Below the pieces are notes generated by a model that saw nothing but the letters and a program-made list of their open reading frames with translations, was not told the DNA's origin and did no database searches. The position numbers were made by a program, and so were the translations under genes. Shown here piece by piece: positions 1-8,922 of a stretch of 40,127 nt of DNA (positions are counted from its first letter, which is position 1; every line of letters starts with the position of its first letter). Source of the DNA: Rickettsia typhi (GTDB lineage Bacteria; Pseudomonadota; Alphaproteobacteria; Rickettsiales; JABSSG01). The stretch lies in NCBI GenBank assembly GCA_945905715.1, contig CAMDPW010000011.1, positions 1 through 40,127 of the forward strand, in the 5' to 3' direction.

Positions 1-2
1 AT

Positions 3-134
3 TTGGAAGATATACAAAAATATATAGAGGAACAAGAAATATATCATAAGCAAGATGATTTAGAATATCAGAATATTAGCGCGTTTACGCGTTTAATCCG
101 CTCTGCAAGCGTATATTCAAACTATCGGCTTTAG
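3..134 (+). CDS. C-terminal end of an unidentified protein (partial)
   Basis: An open frame enters from the left edge and ends at TAG 132-134, giving about 43 residues. The segment is rich in Gln, Glu, Asp and Tyr and then basic (ending SNYRL), which looks coding rather than random, but I do not recognise the family. It runs towards dnaQ, so the two genes converge. A stem-loop overlaps the stop codon. Too little is visible to assign a function; it could also be a chance frame. Confidence 0.35.
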   Translation: MEDIQKYIEEQEIYHKQDDLEYQNISAFTRLIRSASVYSNYRL

Positions 135-142
135 TCGATAGT
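121..142 (+). terminator. Stem-loop over the stop of the partial gene, possible terminator
   Basis: ACTATCG (121-127) pairs perfectly with CGATAGT (136-142) around an 8-base loop, with a possible extra G-T pair inside. It sits exactly at the end of the rightward frame, between two convergent genes. No T-run follows on either strand, so a classical Rho-independent terminator is not shown; it may only protect the 3' end. Confidence 0.35.
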
Positions 143-245
143 AATTGATCAAAATCTCTCAATCTATAATAATATTAACATTGGCCTATAATTCAAACTG
201 AGCTACTACCAGATTTTTTTTAAATTTCTTGTTAATATCTTACTA

Positions 246-911
246 CTAAATGTGATTATTTATATTTTTAATAAACTCCTGATGATCTAAGTTTTCTTTC
301 TCAGAAGCGGGAAATTGCCTGTAAGGTATAGATACTTTGTTATGATTTATCTGATTTATAAATTCATTTTGCTTATTCTCACTTAGTCTTAATTCAGACT
401 GTACTCCTTCAGTAAGCGCTATGTATACGTCATAAAGCAACTCAGAATCAAGTAGCGCTCCGTGCTTGGTGCGATGAGCGGTGTTAATTTTAAATTTTTT
501 ACATAAAGAATCTAAGCTTGCTGGAGCTCCTGGGTATTTTTTTCTTGCTAACAAAAGCGTATCTAACGCTCTATGTATATCTAGCAACTCATAGTCGATC
601 GCTTTAAGCTCGGCATTTATAAATTTCATGTCAAAAGGCGCATTATGTATCACTAAAGTGCTATCGGCTATAAACTCCATAAATTGACCAGCAATATCTT
701 TGAATAAAGGCTTGTCCTTAAGAAATTCGGTAGAAATTCCATGGATTTTAAAGGCTTCATTTGGAACGTCTCTTTCTGGATTAATATGAAAATGAAAAAT
801 TTTACCAGTTTTTATCTTGTTCAATACTTCTACACACCCTATTTCAATTATACGATGGCCTTGCGCTGGATTTAAGCCGGTTGTTTCGGTATCTAATATA
901 ATTTCTCTCAT
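246..911 (-). CDS. dnaQ: DNA polymerase III epsilon subunit (3'-5' proofreading exonuclease)
   Basis: This is the proofreading subunit of the replicative polymerase, removing mispaired 3' nucleotides in the Pol III core. All DEDDh exonuclease residues are present: D7 and E9 in DTETTG, D94 in HNAPFD, and H150 and D155 in HGALLDS. The 221 residues comprise the exonuclease domain (about 1-170) and a short tail that would bind the alpha subunit, slightly shorter than the E. coli protein (243 aa). The start ATG overlaps the coaE stop by four bases (ATGA), so it is translationally coupled as the last gene of ppsR-coaE-dnaQ. The same trio lies beside the origin in Caulobacter, which supports the assignment. 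Confidence 0.95.
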   Translation of the reverse strand: MREIILDTETTGLNPAQGHRIIEIGCVEVLNKIKTGKIFHFHINPERDVPNEAFKIHGISTEFLKDKPLFKDIAGQFMEFIADSTLVIHNAPFDMKFINAELKAIDYELLDIHRALDTLLLARKKYPGAPASLDSLCKKFKINTAHRTKHGALLDSELLYDVYIALTEGVQSELRLSENKQNEFINQINHNKVSIPYRQFPASEKENLDHQEFIKNINNHI

Positions 912-1495
912 ATTACTAGCTTCTTCATTAAGTTAAACACCTGATTTTTAACCTCAACCTTCCCCACATCAGTGTCAATAACAAAATTGGCTAATTTTTT
1001 CTTTTTTGAATCTGACATTTGATTATTTATTATAGCAGCAAATTTTTCATTTGTCATACCATCTCTTTTTAGAGCTCTGGTCAGTTTAGTTCTTCCAGAA
1101 CAAACAACTAATATTATTTGGTCAAATAATTTTTCTAATTTCTTTTCAAATAATAATGGTACTTCTGTAGCAGTTAATAGTGTATTTTTTATTATGTTTT
1201 TTTTAAGAAAACTCTCATATTTTACAAATAAAATTGGATATAAAATATTTTCTAATTTATTCAGCAAATACTTATTATAAAATACTATCTCTCCTAACTT
1301 CCGCCTGTTAATTAATTTGTCTTCAATAACCGTAGGAAATTGAGATTTAATTTTATCTAATACCAGTTTGTCATTTTTTAAAATCTCTGACACTTTAGCA
1401 TCAAAACTAAATATTGGAACAGAAAGCTCTGAAAAACAGTTTAACACATAGCTTTTTCCCGAAGCAATGGATCCAGTTATGGCAATTTTAAGCAT
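908..1495 (-). CDS. coaE: Dephospho-CoA kinase
   Basis: Phosphorylates the 3'-hydroxyl of dephospho-CoA with ATP, the last step of coenzyme A synthesis, in the cytosol. The P-loop GSIASGKS is at residues 8-15 and the conserved TEVPLLFEK segment lies near the middle; both are family hallmarks. The length of 195 aa is normal. The gene overlaps the end of ppsR by 19 bases and dnaQ by 4 bases, so the three are almost certainly one transcript. Its product feeds the neighbouring CoA-dependent TCA enzymes (sucA/sucB, sucCD), although these are transcribed separately. Codon use is very AT-rich with long Lys/Asn stretches. Confidence 0.93.
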   Translation of the reverse strand: MLKIAITGSIASGKSYVLNCFSELSVPIFSFDAKVSEILKNDKLVLDKIKSQFPTVIEDKLINRRKLGEIVFYNKYLLNKLENILYPILFVKYESFLKKNIIKNTLLTATEVPLLFEKKLEKLFDQIILVVCSGRTKLTRALKRDGMTNEKFAAIINNQMSDSKKKKLANFVIDTDVGKVEVKNQVFNLMKKLVI

Positions 1496-2313
1496 AACTT
1501 TTGCTTTTTCTTCTTTTTATGATATAATTGTACAATCGTTGCTGAAATTTCTTCAATAGACTTTCTTGTAATATCAATAACAGACCAATTATTAACAGCA
1601 AATATTTTTTTAGCCTCCAACATTTCTGCGGTTACTTTATCTCGATCTACATATTCAGTATTGTTATGATCACTGATACTTAGTAACCTACTTTTTCTTA
1701 TTTCTACCAACCTTTCCGGGGAAATAGACATTCCTATTATCAGTGGTTTTTTTAACTTAAACAGTATATCTGGTAACTGACATCCACTTATGTAAGGCAC
1801 GTTTGCTGTTTTAAATCCTCTATGTGCTAAATACATGGATGTAGGAGATTTAGATGTACGAGATGGTCCTACTAAAATAATGTCTGCACAACTTAGATTA
1901 TCCACGTGCTGACCGTCATCATGAGTAATAGAAAAATTCATTACTTCTATTTTTCTAAAATACTCTTCGTCTATAATATGTTGCTTACCGGGCTTTGGAT
2001 TAGGTATTACCTTTAAAAATTTTGATAAACTGCTGACAATATTATCAAGTACTGCCATACATGGAATATTTAACATAGCACATTCCTCTTTTAGAACGTC
2101 TATTAGTTCGTGATCCGTTAAAGTATACATGATTATTCCTGGTTTTTTTTTAATAGTAGTCATCACCTTAGATAGCTGGCTTTGAGTTCTTACTAATGAC
2201 CAAATATACTCCTTTAATTCTATTTTATCGAACTGAGAAAAGACAGCTTTAGAGATAGCAGAAAGAGTTTCTCCCGTTGAATCTGAAATTAAGTGGGTAA
2301 TTACTTTAGTCAT
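1477..2313 (-). CDS. ppsR: Pyruvate,phosphate dikinase / PEP synthase regulatory protein (DUF299)
   Basis: Members of this family are bifunctional kinase/pyrophosphorylases that switch pyruvate,phosphate dikinase or PEP synthase off by ADP-dependent threonine phosphorylation and on by Pi-dependent dephosphorylation. The N-terminal HLISDSTGETL segment and the P-loop GPSRTSKSP (149-157) are diagnostic. I start at ATG 2313, not the in-frame GTG at 2328, because the conserved protein begins at MTKVITHLISD and a GAG Shine-Dalgarno core lies just upstream. This gives 278 aa. The C-terminus is an unusual run of lysines (KKKKKQK) inside the overlap with coaE. Which target (PpdK or PpsA) it controls cannot be told here. 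It is the first gene left of the putative origin, the position of CC0001 in Caulobacter. Confidence 0.92.
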   Translation of the reverse strand: MTKVITHLISDSTGETLSAISKAVFSQFDKIELKEYIWSLVRTQSQLSKVMTTIKKKPGIIMYTLTDHELIDVLKEECAMLNIPCMAVLDNIVSSLSKFLKVIPNPKPGKQHIIDEEYFRKIEVMNFSITHDDGQHVDNLSCADIILVGPSRTSKSPTSMYLAHRGFKTANVPYISGCQLPDILFKLKKPLIIGMSISPERLVEIRKSRLLSISDHNNTEYVDRDKVTAEMLEAKKIFAVNNWSVIDITRKSIEEISATIVQLYHKKKKKQKLCLKLP

Positions 2314-2332
2314 GATATCTCGGTGCACAAAA

Positions 2333-2441
2333 TGTTGATAATTTGTTGATAACTACAACTATGTTAATAACTATACGATTTATCAGTTTTTATATAGCAA
2401 ATTACTAACATACTTAGAGCGTAATTACACTATGTTTATAA
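2333..2441 (-). promoter_or_regulatory. Cluster of four DnaA-box-like 9-mers
   Basis: TGTTGATAA occurs at 2333-2341 and 2344-2352, TGTTAATAA at 2362-2370 and TGTTTATAA at 2433-2441. Read on the minus strand each is TTATNAACA, one base from the DnaA consensus TTATNCACA. The first two are 11 bases apart, one helical turn, so bound proteins would sit on the same DNA face. Whether DnaA binds this variant is inferred from position and repetition only. They also lie in the ppsR upstream region and could affect its transcription. Confidence 0.55.
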
Positions 2442-2475
2442 CGTACTGAAAAAGAAGTCGGTCTTTTAATTTTAT

Positions 2476-2503
2476 TTGATTTACTTACGTTTTATATTAT
2501 CAT
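2476..2503 (+). promoter_or_regulatory. Candidate promoter for hemE
   Basis: TTGATT (2476-2481), a 16-base spacer, then TATCAT (2498-2503) resemble sigma-70 -35 and -10 boxes (4/6 and 5/6 matches). It points to hemE, about 80 bases downstream, inside the AT-rich part of the putative origin. AT-rich DNA gives such matches by chance, so support is modest. Confidence 0.35.
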
Positions 2504-2528
2504 ATCTTTTTAATCTTTAATGTATAAC

Positions 2529-2555
2529 TATGTGGATAAAAATTTGATCCACATA
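2529..2555. promoter_or_regulatory. Inverted DnaA-box pair in a 9-bp perfect palindrome
   Basis: TATGTGGAT (2529-2537) and ATCCACATA (2547-2555) form a perfect inverted repeat around nine bases. The left arm contains TGTGGATAA (2531-2539), the exact complement of the consensus DnaA box TTATCCACA. The right arm contains TGATCCACA (2545-2553), one base off consensus in the opposite orientation. The minus strand between the arms also nearly matches an IHF site (ATCAA-N4-TTA). The element is 30 bases before the hemE start, so DnaA binding could both initiate replication and modulate hemE. Confidence 0.65.
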
Positions 2556-2585
2556 TAAAAGCGTACTACTAAAACAACCATCTAA

Positions 2586-3605
2586 ATGAAAATATTAACT
2601 GAAGTTTTAAAAAACAACACTCATAGCTATACACCAATTTGGCTAATGAGGCAAGCGGGCAGGTATCTTCCGGAGTACCGTGCAATTCGTTCTAAGACAG
2701 AGTTTTTAGATATGTGTCATAACTCGGAACTCACTACAAAAATAACCATGCAGCCCATTGAAAGGTTTGATTTCGATGCGGCTATTATTTTTTCCGATAT
2801 TTTATTAATTCCTCAAGCGTTAGGAATGGATTTAAAATTTTCTGACAAAATTGGACCAACACTAAATAAACTAAAAACATTAAAAGACATCAGTAATTTA
2901 AACGAACACGCATTAATTAAGCGCCTTGAATCAATATACGAAAGTATAGCAACTGTCAGAAAAAAACTTTCTTTAAAAAAGTCGTTAATAGGATTTGCAG
3001 GATCTCCATGGACTTTAGCGGCTTATATGTTAGAAGGTGGAAGTAGTAAAGACTTTACTACCAGTAAAGAGTTTGCACTGAACAACACAGAAGCGTTTAC
3101 TATTCTAATAAGTAAATTAGTTACCGCAGTAGCAAAGCATCTCATTATGCAAATTCGTGCTGGAGCCGATATCGTTCAGCTGTTTGATTCATGGGCTGGC
3201 GTTCTAAATGAAACTGAATTTAGAAAATGGTCTGTAGAACCAACTGCAAGAATAGTAAAGATTGTAAAAAATGAATTTCCAAATATTCCGATAATAGGAT
3301 TTCCACGAGGAGCGGGGTTTTTGTATGAGGAATACGCAAAAAAAACACAAATAGACATCATAGGTATAGATCAGTATCTATCAGTAGACTACATAGTAAA
3401 AAATTTACAAAAAACAAATATTATCCAGGGTAATTTAGATCCCATATATTTACTTTTAAATAATCAGGAAACTTTACTTGAAGAGATAATGAAAATAAAA
3501 AATAATTTTAAAAAACCATTTATTTTTAATTTAGGTCATGGAATATTACCGAACACACCTTTGGAAAACGTTCAATTACTTGTAGACACGGTCAGAAAAA
3601 ACTAA
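2586..3605 (+). CDS. hemE: Uroporphyrinogen decarboxylase
   Basis: Removes four acetate carboxyls from uroporphyrinogen III to give coproporphyrinogen III in heme synthesis (cytosolic homodimer). The signature PIWLMRQAGRYLPEYR (17-32) carries the substrate-binding arginines R22 and R26. The conserved Asp is D71 (FSDIL), Tyr is Y147 in the GSPWTLAAYM region, and the C-terminal His is H318 (GHGILP). The length of 339 aa is standard. Its stop overlaps the hemH start by one base (TAATG), so the hem genes are coupled. No good Shine-Dalgarno precedes the ATG. The gene borders the putative origin, as in Caulobacter and Rickettsia. Confidence 0.96.
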   Translation: MKILTEVLKNNTHSYTPIWLMRQAGRYLPEYRAIRSKTEFLDMCHNSELTTKITMQPIERFDFDAAIIFSDILLIPQALGMDLKFSDKIGPTLNKLKTLKDISNLNEHALIKRLESIYESIATVRKKLSLKKSLIGFAGSPWTLAAYMLEGGSSKDFTTSKEFALNNTEAFTILISKLVTAVAKHLIMQIRAGADIVQLFDSWAGVLNETEFRKWSVEPTARIVKIVKNEFPNIPIIGFPRGAGFLYEEYAKKTQIDIIGIDQYLSVDYIVKNLQKTNIIQGNLDPIYLLLNNQETLLEEIMKIKNNFKKPFIFNLGHGILPNTPLENVQLLVDTVRKN

Positions 3606-4657
3606 TGAAAAAAACAGCAGTAGTTTTGCTTAATTTAGGAGGTCCATCTAGTTTAGATGAGGTTACAAAGTTCTTATTTAACTTATTTAAGGACAAGGCG
3701 ATAATCAACTTGCCAAATCCTTTGAGATGGATGATTGCAAAAATTATTTCCTCAACCAGATCAAGTAAGACAAAGAATATATACAGGCGTATCGGTGGAA
3801 AATCACCTTTGTTGGAGCTGACTAATCTACAAGCGCACGCTTTAGAAAAGTCACTAAACATATCTCAAGCAAAGGTAGAATTTAAAGTGTTTGTTTCGAT
3901 GAGATACTGCTATCCACTTAGTTCTGAGACCGTTACTAAAATAAAAATATTTGGCGCTGATGAAATTTTACTTTTGCCTTTATATCCACAATTTTCTACT
4001 ACCACTACTAAATCCTCAATTGATGATTTTAGGAAAAGTTTAGAGGGAATTCCTATTAAAGCGGTATGTTGTTATTATAATGATAGCAGCTTTATTAAAG
4101 CTCATTTAGAAAAAATAAAATCACTATATAAAAAAGTTAAGAATAAACACAGGAAATTTCGGATATTATTTTCAGCACACGGCTTACCAAAGTCTATAGT
4201 TAATAAGGGAGATCCTTATCAATGGCAAATAGATCAAACCGTAAATTTAATAATGAAGGATTTAGATATTGAATATAAGGTTTGCTACCAAAGTAAAGTA
4301 GGGCCGATGAAATGGCTTGAACCGAATACAAAGAGTGAGATCCAAAGAGCGTCTGAAGAAGATTATGCGGTGATTATAGTACCTATAGCTTTTGTTTCAG
4401 AACATTCAGAAACGCTTTACGAGCTTGATATAGAATATCAAGAATTAGCTAATAACATAGGCCTAACAGGATACTATAGAGTCAAGGCTTTAGGAATAGA
4501 TAAGTTATTTATTGAATCTTTGGTTAAATTAAGTATGAAATTAGCCGGACTTAAAGCTTGTAACAAAGACCTGATTGTTTCAAACAATATAAACAGAGTC
4601 TGTCCAGAAAGATTCTGCGGATGTATAAATGACTATAGGGAGAAGTTAAGATGTTAA
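3605..4657 (+). CDS. hemH: Ferrochelatase, probable [2Fe-2S] type
   Basis: Inserts Fe(II) into protoporphyrin IX, the last step of heme synthesis, at the inner face of the cytoplasmic membrane. LLNLGGP at the N-terminus, the catalytic His H192 in SAHGLP, the YQSKVGPMKWLEP segment (228-240) and the acidic EHSETLYELD stretch with E269 are family features. At 350 aa it has a C-terminal extension with C333, C338 and C340, plus C155/C156 in the body. This resembles the four cysteines that hold a [2Fe-2S] cluster in Caulobacter ferrochelatase, so a cluster is likely but inferred. It is coupled to hemE by TAATG and overlaps hemJ by 7 bases. Confidence 0.95.
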   Translation: MKKTAVVLLNLGGPSSLDEVTKFLFNLFKDKAIINLPNPLRWMIAKIISSTRSSKTKNIYRRIGGKSPLLELTNLQAHALEKSLNISQAKVEFKVFVSMRYCYPLSSETVTKIKIFGADEILLLPLYPQFSTTTTKSSIDDFRKSLEGIPIKAVCCYYNDSSFIKAHLEKIKSLYKKVKNKHRKFRILFSAHGLPKSIVNKGDPYQWQIDQTVNLIMKDLDIEYKVCYQSKVGPMKWLEPNTKSEIQRASEEDYAVIIVPIAFVSEHSETLYELDIEYQELANNIGLTGYYRVKALGIDKLFIESLVKLSMKLAGLKACNKDLIVSNNINRVCPERFCGCINDYREKLRC

Positions 4658-5088
4658 GTAATTATTACGAGTGGATTAAAGCTTTTCACATTATTACTAT
4701 GACCTCTTGGATGGCAGGCATGTTCTATTTGCCAAGACTTTATGTGTATCACGCTGGTGTCAAAGTTGGCTCAGACCAAGATAGAACATTTCAGATAATG
4801 GAAAATAAATTGTTAAAGATCATAATTAATCCAGCCATGATTGCTACCATAATATCTGGTTTAATACTGGTACAAATATACGGATTCAAAGCTTGTGGTG
4901 TATGGTTTCATTTAAAAATGTTAGCTGTAATCTTGTTGTTTATAACGCATGGATTACTAAGTAAATGGCGTAAAGATTTCGTTAATGGTAGAAATAAAAA
5001 GTCAGTAAATTTTTATAGAGTAATTAATGAAGTACCTACAATATTATTTATTATCATTATTATTTTAGTTGTAGTTAAGCCTTTTTAG
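4651..5088 (+). CDS. hemJ: Protoporphyrinogen IX oxidase, HemJ type
   Basis: A small membrane protein (145 aa, four predicted helices) that oxidises protoporphyrinogen IX to protoporphyrin IX, the step before ferrochelatase. HemJ replaces HemG/HemY in most alphaproteobacteria. The N-terminus YYEWIKAFHIITMTSWMAG has the conserved His (H13), and the PRLYVYH segment (R29, H34) is typical. The length matches the family. It overlaps the end of hemH by 7 bases, so substrate-producing and substrate-using enzymes are translationally linked. It ends with a hydrophobic helix and KPF. Confidence 0.92.
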   Translation: MLSNYYEWIKAFHIITMTSWMAGMFYLPRLYVYHAGVKVGSDQDRTFQIMENKLLKIIINPAMIATIISGLILVQIYGFKACGVWFHLKMLAVILLFITHGLLSKWRKDFVNGRNKKSVNFYRVINEVPTILFIIIIILVVVKPF

Positions 5089-5162
5089 AACTAGAGAAAT
5101 ACTTGTAGTCAAAAAATCTATTTTTTTATTTTTACCAATTCATTTAAGTATAACAAGAATAG

Positions 5163-5191
5163 TTGACAAGGAACAAAGATTTTACTATGTT
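5163..5191 (+). promoter_or_regulatory. Probable sigma-70 promoter for rho
   Basis: A perfect TTGACA -35 box (5163-5168), a 17-base spacer and TATGTT (5186-5191, 4/6 match) form a good promoter in the hemJ-rho gap. Transcription starting near 5198 would give a leader of about 135 bases before rho. Rho genes are commonly autoregulated through their leaders, so this one may have a similar role; no attenuator hairpin is obvious. Confidence 0.55.
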
Positions 5192-5333
5192 AAAATAAAC
5201 TTGATGAAATTCCTTCCATGTTTCTCCTTCAAATTAACTGTATCATTATATCTTAAGTTATTAGTGATTTTGTAAACTGGAAGAGCTCAATTACTCTAAA
5301 ACAAATAAATATTAACTTAAAATAACAATCCAC

Positions 5334-6725
5334 ATGACAGATAATACTGAATCCAAAGAATTACCTACAACAGAAATCCACTCCAATAATGTTGCAACAG
5401 AAAATAATAATAATTCCAATAATGTTGTAACTAATGTTGTAACTAATGTTGCAACAGAAAATAATAACAATTATATCCACCTTAAAGCCCTAAAAAAGAA
5501 AAATCCTGAAGAAATTCAAGATATAGCAGAAAGTTACGGAGTTGAAAATGCCAGCTCTATGCTTAAACAAGACCTGATATATTCTATACTTAAAAAATTG
5601 GCAGAACAAGGAGGAGCAATAATTGGTGAGGGTGTATTGGAGGTTTTAGCAGATGGATTTGGTTTTTTGCGCTCACCAGAAGCAAATTATTTAGCTGGGC
5701 CAGATGATATTTATGTTTCACCAAGTCAAATTAGAAGATTTGGTCTTAGAACAGGAGATACTGTCAGTGGGCAAACTAGAGCTCCTAAGCAGGGAGAGAG
5801 GTATTTTGCCTTACTAAAAGTTACCGAGATTAATAATGATACACCTGATAAAATAACACACAGGGTGAATTTTGACAATTTAACACCTTTATATCCAAAC
5901 GAGAGATTAAATTTAGAGATAGCTAGTAACAAAGACTACAGTTCAAGAGTGATAGATTTGATTTGTCCGCTTGGCAAGGGTCAGCGCGCATTGGTAGTTG
6001 CTCCACCACGAACGGGCAAAACAATGCTAATGCAGAACATTGCTCATTCTATTGCCGCAAATCATCCAGAGGTTATTCTAATAGTGTTACTTATAGATGA
6101 GCGTCCCGAAGAGGTAACTGACATGATTAGATCGGTTAATGGCGAAGTAGTAAGCTCTACTTTTGATGAGCCCGCAACTCGACATATTCAGCTTGCTGAA
6201 ATGGTAATTGAAAAGGCCAAAAGATTAGTTGAACAAAAAAGAGATGTAGTCATTTTGCTAGATAATATTACCAGGCTTGCACGAGCGTATAACGCAGTAA
6301 TGCCTTCATCAGGCAAGGTTTTATCTGGTGGCGTTGATTCTAATGCCTTGCAAAGGCCAAAAAGATTCTTTGGTGCTGCAAGAAATATAGAGTATGGCGG
6401 ATCACTAACAATTATTGCTACAGCTTTGATTGATACTGGCTCAAGAATGGATGAGGTAATTTTTGAAGAATTCAAGGGAACTGGTAATTCTGAAATTATT
6501 TTGGATAGAAAAATTTCTGATAAAAGGGTATTTCCAGCTATTGATGTTACAAAATCAGGTACTCGTAAAGAAGAGCTACTTTATGATAAAGCCGTGTTAG
6601 CTAAATTATGGATACTTCGTAGGATACTAATGCCTATGGGCGGCGTAGATGCAATGGATTTTTTGATCGAAAAACTTAAACAAACAAAAAATAACAGCGA
6701 GTTTTTTAACTCTATGAATTCTTAA
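5334..6725 (+). CDS. rho: Transcription termination factor Rho
   Basis: An RNA-dependent ATPase hexamer that pulls on nascent RNA and ends transcription. The core is fully conserved: N-terminal helical domain (about 50-95), RNA-binding OSB fold with GFGFLR (108-113), Walker A APPRTGKT (223-230), Walker B VVILLD (305-310), Q-loop SGGVD (331-335) and R-loop KGTGN (381-385). At 463 aa it is longer than E. coli Rho (419) because of an N-terminal extension of about 45 residues rich in Asn, Thr and Val. That extension is built from a tandem DNA repeat and is probably disordered. The gene stands alone with its own promoter. Confidence 0.96.
   Translation: MTDNTESKELPTTEIHSNNVATENNNNSNNVVTNVVTNVATENNNNYIHLKALKKKNPEEIQDIAESYGVENASSMLKQDLIYSILKKLAEQGGAIIGEGVLEVLADGFGFLRSPEANYLAGPDDIYVSPSQIRRFGLRTGDTVSGQTRAPKQGERYFALLKVTEINNDTPDKITHRVNFDNLTPLYPNERLNLEIASNKDYSSRVIDLICPLGKGQRALVVAPPRTGKTMLMQNIAHSIAANHPEVILIVLLIDERPEEVTDMIRSVNGEVVSSTFDEPATRHIQLAEMVIEKAKRLVEQKRDVVILLDNITRLARAYNAVMPSSGKVLSGGVDSNALQRPKRFFGAARNIEYGGSLTIIATALIDTGSRMDEVIFEEFKGTGNSEIILDRKISDKRVFPAIDVTKSGTRKEELLYDKAVLAKLWILRRILMPMGGVDAMDFLIEKLKQTKNNSEFFNSMNS
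5388..5467 (+). repeat. Short tandem repeats in the rho 5' coding region
   Basis: The 12-mer AATGTTGTAACT occurs twice in tandem (5421-5432, 5433-5444), followed by the variant AATGTTGCAACA (5445-5456). The same variant occurs earlier at 5388-5399. A 23-base unit (AATGTTGCAAC and 12 more bases) is duplicated exactly at 5388-5410 and 5445-5467. The unit is a multiple of three, so copy changes keep the frame and add or remove NVVT/NVAT residues in the Rho extension. Confidence 0.85.
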
Positions 6726-7732
<1,007 letters not shown>

Positions 7733-7749
7733 CGATAATAGGTATATAA

Positions 7750-8922
7750 ATGAACATTCACGAATATCAAGCAAAGGAAATTCTTAGGCAATACGGCATA
7801 CCAGTGCCAAATGGTCAAATAGTCTTTGAGATCGATGAGGTAGAAAAAGCTATTGCCAAGTTAAGATCTAAAGTTTTGGTAGTGAAAGCGCAAATTCATG
7901 CCGGTGGCCGTGGTAATGCTGGCGGCGTAAAAATAGCTAAATCTCATGAAGAAGCTGTAGATTTGGCTAAAAAAATACTTGGAACTACTCTAGTGACTCA
8001 TCAAACTGGACCAGAAGGTCAAAAAGTTCGCAGAGTATATATTGAAGAAGCTTCTCATATCGCAAAAGAATATTACTTAAGTCTAATTTTAGATCGCGCT
8101 ACAAGCTCATTAGTTTTTATTGCCTCGACAGAGGGCGGAGTAGATATTGAAGAAGTAGCTGACAAGAGGTCTGAGCAAATAGTCAAAGTATATATTAAGA
8201 ATCAGCTATGGCCATTTCATGCAAGAAAACTAGGCTTTAGACTCGGTTTTCGTGATGATGATTTGAAGAAATTTATCGATTTTATCCCTAAATTATACAA
8301 AGTATTTATTGAGACTGATGCAAATCAGTTAGAAATTAACCCTTTAGTTTTGACTACTGAAGGCGAATTTATTGCTTTAGATGCAAAGTTTAACTTTGAT
8401 GATAACGCGCTATTTAGACAAGAAGCTATTTCCACAATGAGAGACGAAGATGAAGAAGAGCCCCTAGAATTAAGAGCTAAACAGGCAGAACTCAATTATG
8501 TCAAAATGAATGGTAATATTGGCTGCATGGTCAATGGCGCTGGTCTCGCAATGGCCACTATGGATATAATTAAATTATACGGAGCAGAGCCAGCAAATTT
8601 CTTAGATGTCGGCGGTAGTGCAACTGCGGAAAGGGTTGCCGAAGCATTTAAAATCATTCTATCTGATATAAGCGTTAAAGCGTTGCTTATAAATATTTTT
8701 GGCGGCATTATGCGTTGCGACATAATAGCTGGCGGCATAATTACTGCGGCCAAGCAAGTTGGAGTTGATATACCAATAATTGTGCGATTGGCCGGCACTA
8801 ATTACGAGCTTGGCAAAAAAATGCTTGATGAATCTGGTTTAAAAATCATTTCTGCTGATAATTTAGCAGATGCAGCAAGTAAAGCTGTGCTATCTATTAA
8901 ACACATAAATAAGGCAGAATGA
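7750..8922 (+). CDS. sucC: Succinyl-CoA synthetase (ADP-forming) beta subunit
   Basis: With SucD it converts succinyl-CoA, Pi and ADP to succinate, CoA and ATP, the only substrate-level phosphorylation of the TCA cycle. The N-terminal [20 protein letters not shown] and the ATP-grasp motif [10 protein letters not shown] are typical. The C-terminal CoA-ligase half carries [12 protein letters not shown] and [10 protein letters not shown]. At 390 aa it is complete. The last codons overlap sucD by four bases (ATGA), so subunits are made in a coupled 1:1 manner. Confidence 0.96.
   Translation: MNIHEYQAKEILRQYGIPVPNGQIVFEIDEVEKAIAKLRSKVLVVKAQIHAGGRGNAGGVKIAKSHEEAVDLAKKILGTTLVTHQTGPEGQKVRRVYIEEASHIAKEYYLSLILDRATSSLVFIASTEGGVDIEEVADKRSEQIVKVYIKNQLWPFHARKLGFRLGFRDDDLKKFIDFIPKLYKVFIETDANQLEINPLVLTTEGEFIALDAKFNFDDNALFRQEAISTMRDEDEEEPLELRAKQAELNYVKMNGNIGCMVNGAGLAMATMDIIKLYGAEPANFLDVGGSATAERVAEAFKIILSDISVKALLINIFGGIMRCDIIAGGIITAAKQVGVDIPIIVRLAGTNYELGKKMLDESGLKIISADNLADAASKAVLSIKHINKAE

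Larger units (their letters stand above)
2314..2585. other. oriC: Probable chromosomal replication origin (oriC)
   Basis: This 272-base, very AT-rich gap separates divergent ppsR and hemE. In Caulobacter crescentus and Rickettsia prowazekii the chromosome origin lies beside hemE, with the dnaQ/coaE/DUF299 side opposite, and that arrangement is seen here. Directly visible are a perfect DnaA box on the minus strand (2531-2539), four near-consensus TGTTNATAA boxes in the same orientation (2333, 2344, 2362, 2433) and an oppositely oriented near-match (2545-2553). The stretch 2461-2530 is almost pure A/T and could be the unwinding element. Genes on either side point away from the gap, as expected for co-orientation with two forks. 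I saw no full TTAA-N7-TTAA CtrA site. Confidence 0.75.

Noticed and set aside
2364-2520. CtrA sites in the putative origin
   Set aside because: TTAA occurs at 2364, 2466, 2510 and 2517, but no pair has the seven-base spacing of a CtrA site.
5105-5140. AAAAAAT-CT-ATTTTTT near 5110 as a terminator after hemJ
   Set aside because: The loop would be only two bases and the stem only A-T pairs; it is simple AT-rich sequence.
8496-8798. Open frames opposite sucC, sucD, rho and lpd on the minus strand
   Set aside because: They lie wholly within strongly conserved genes, have no ribosome-binding sites and encode Pro/Ser-rich sequences typical of antisense frames.
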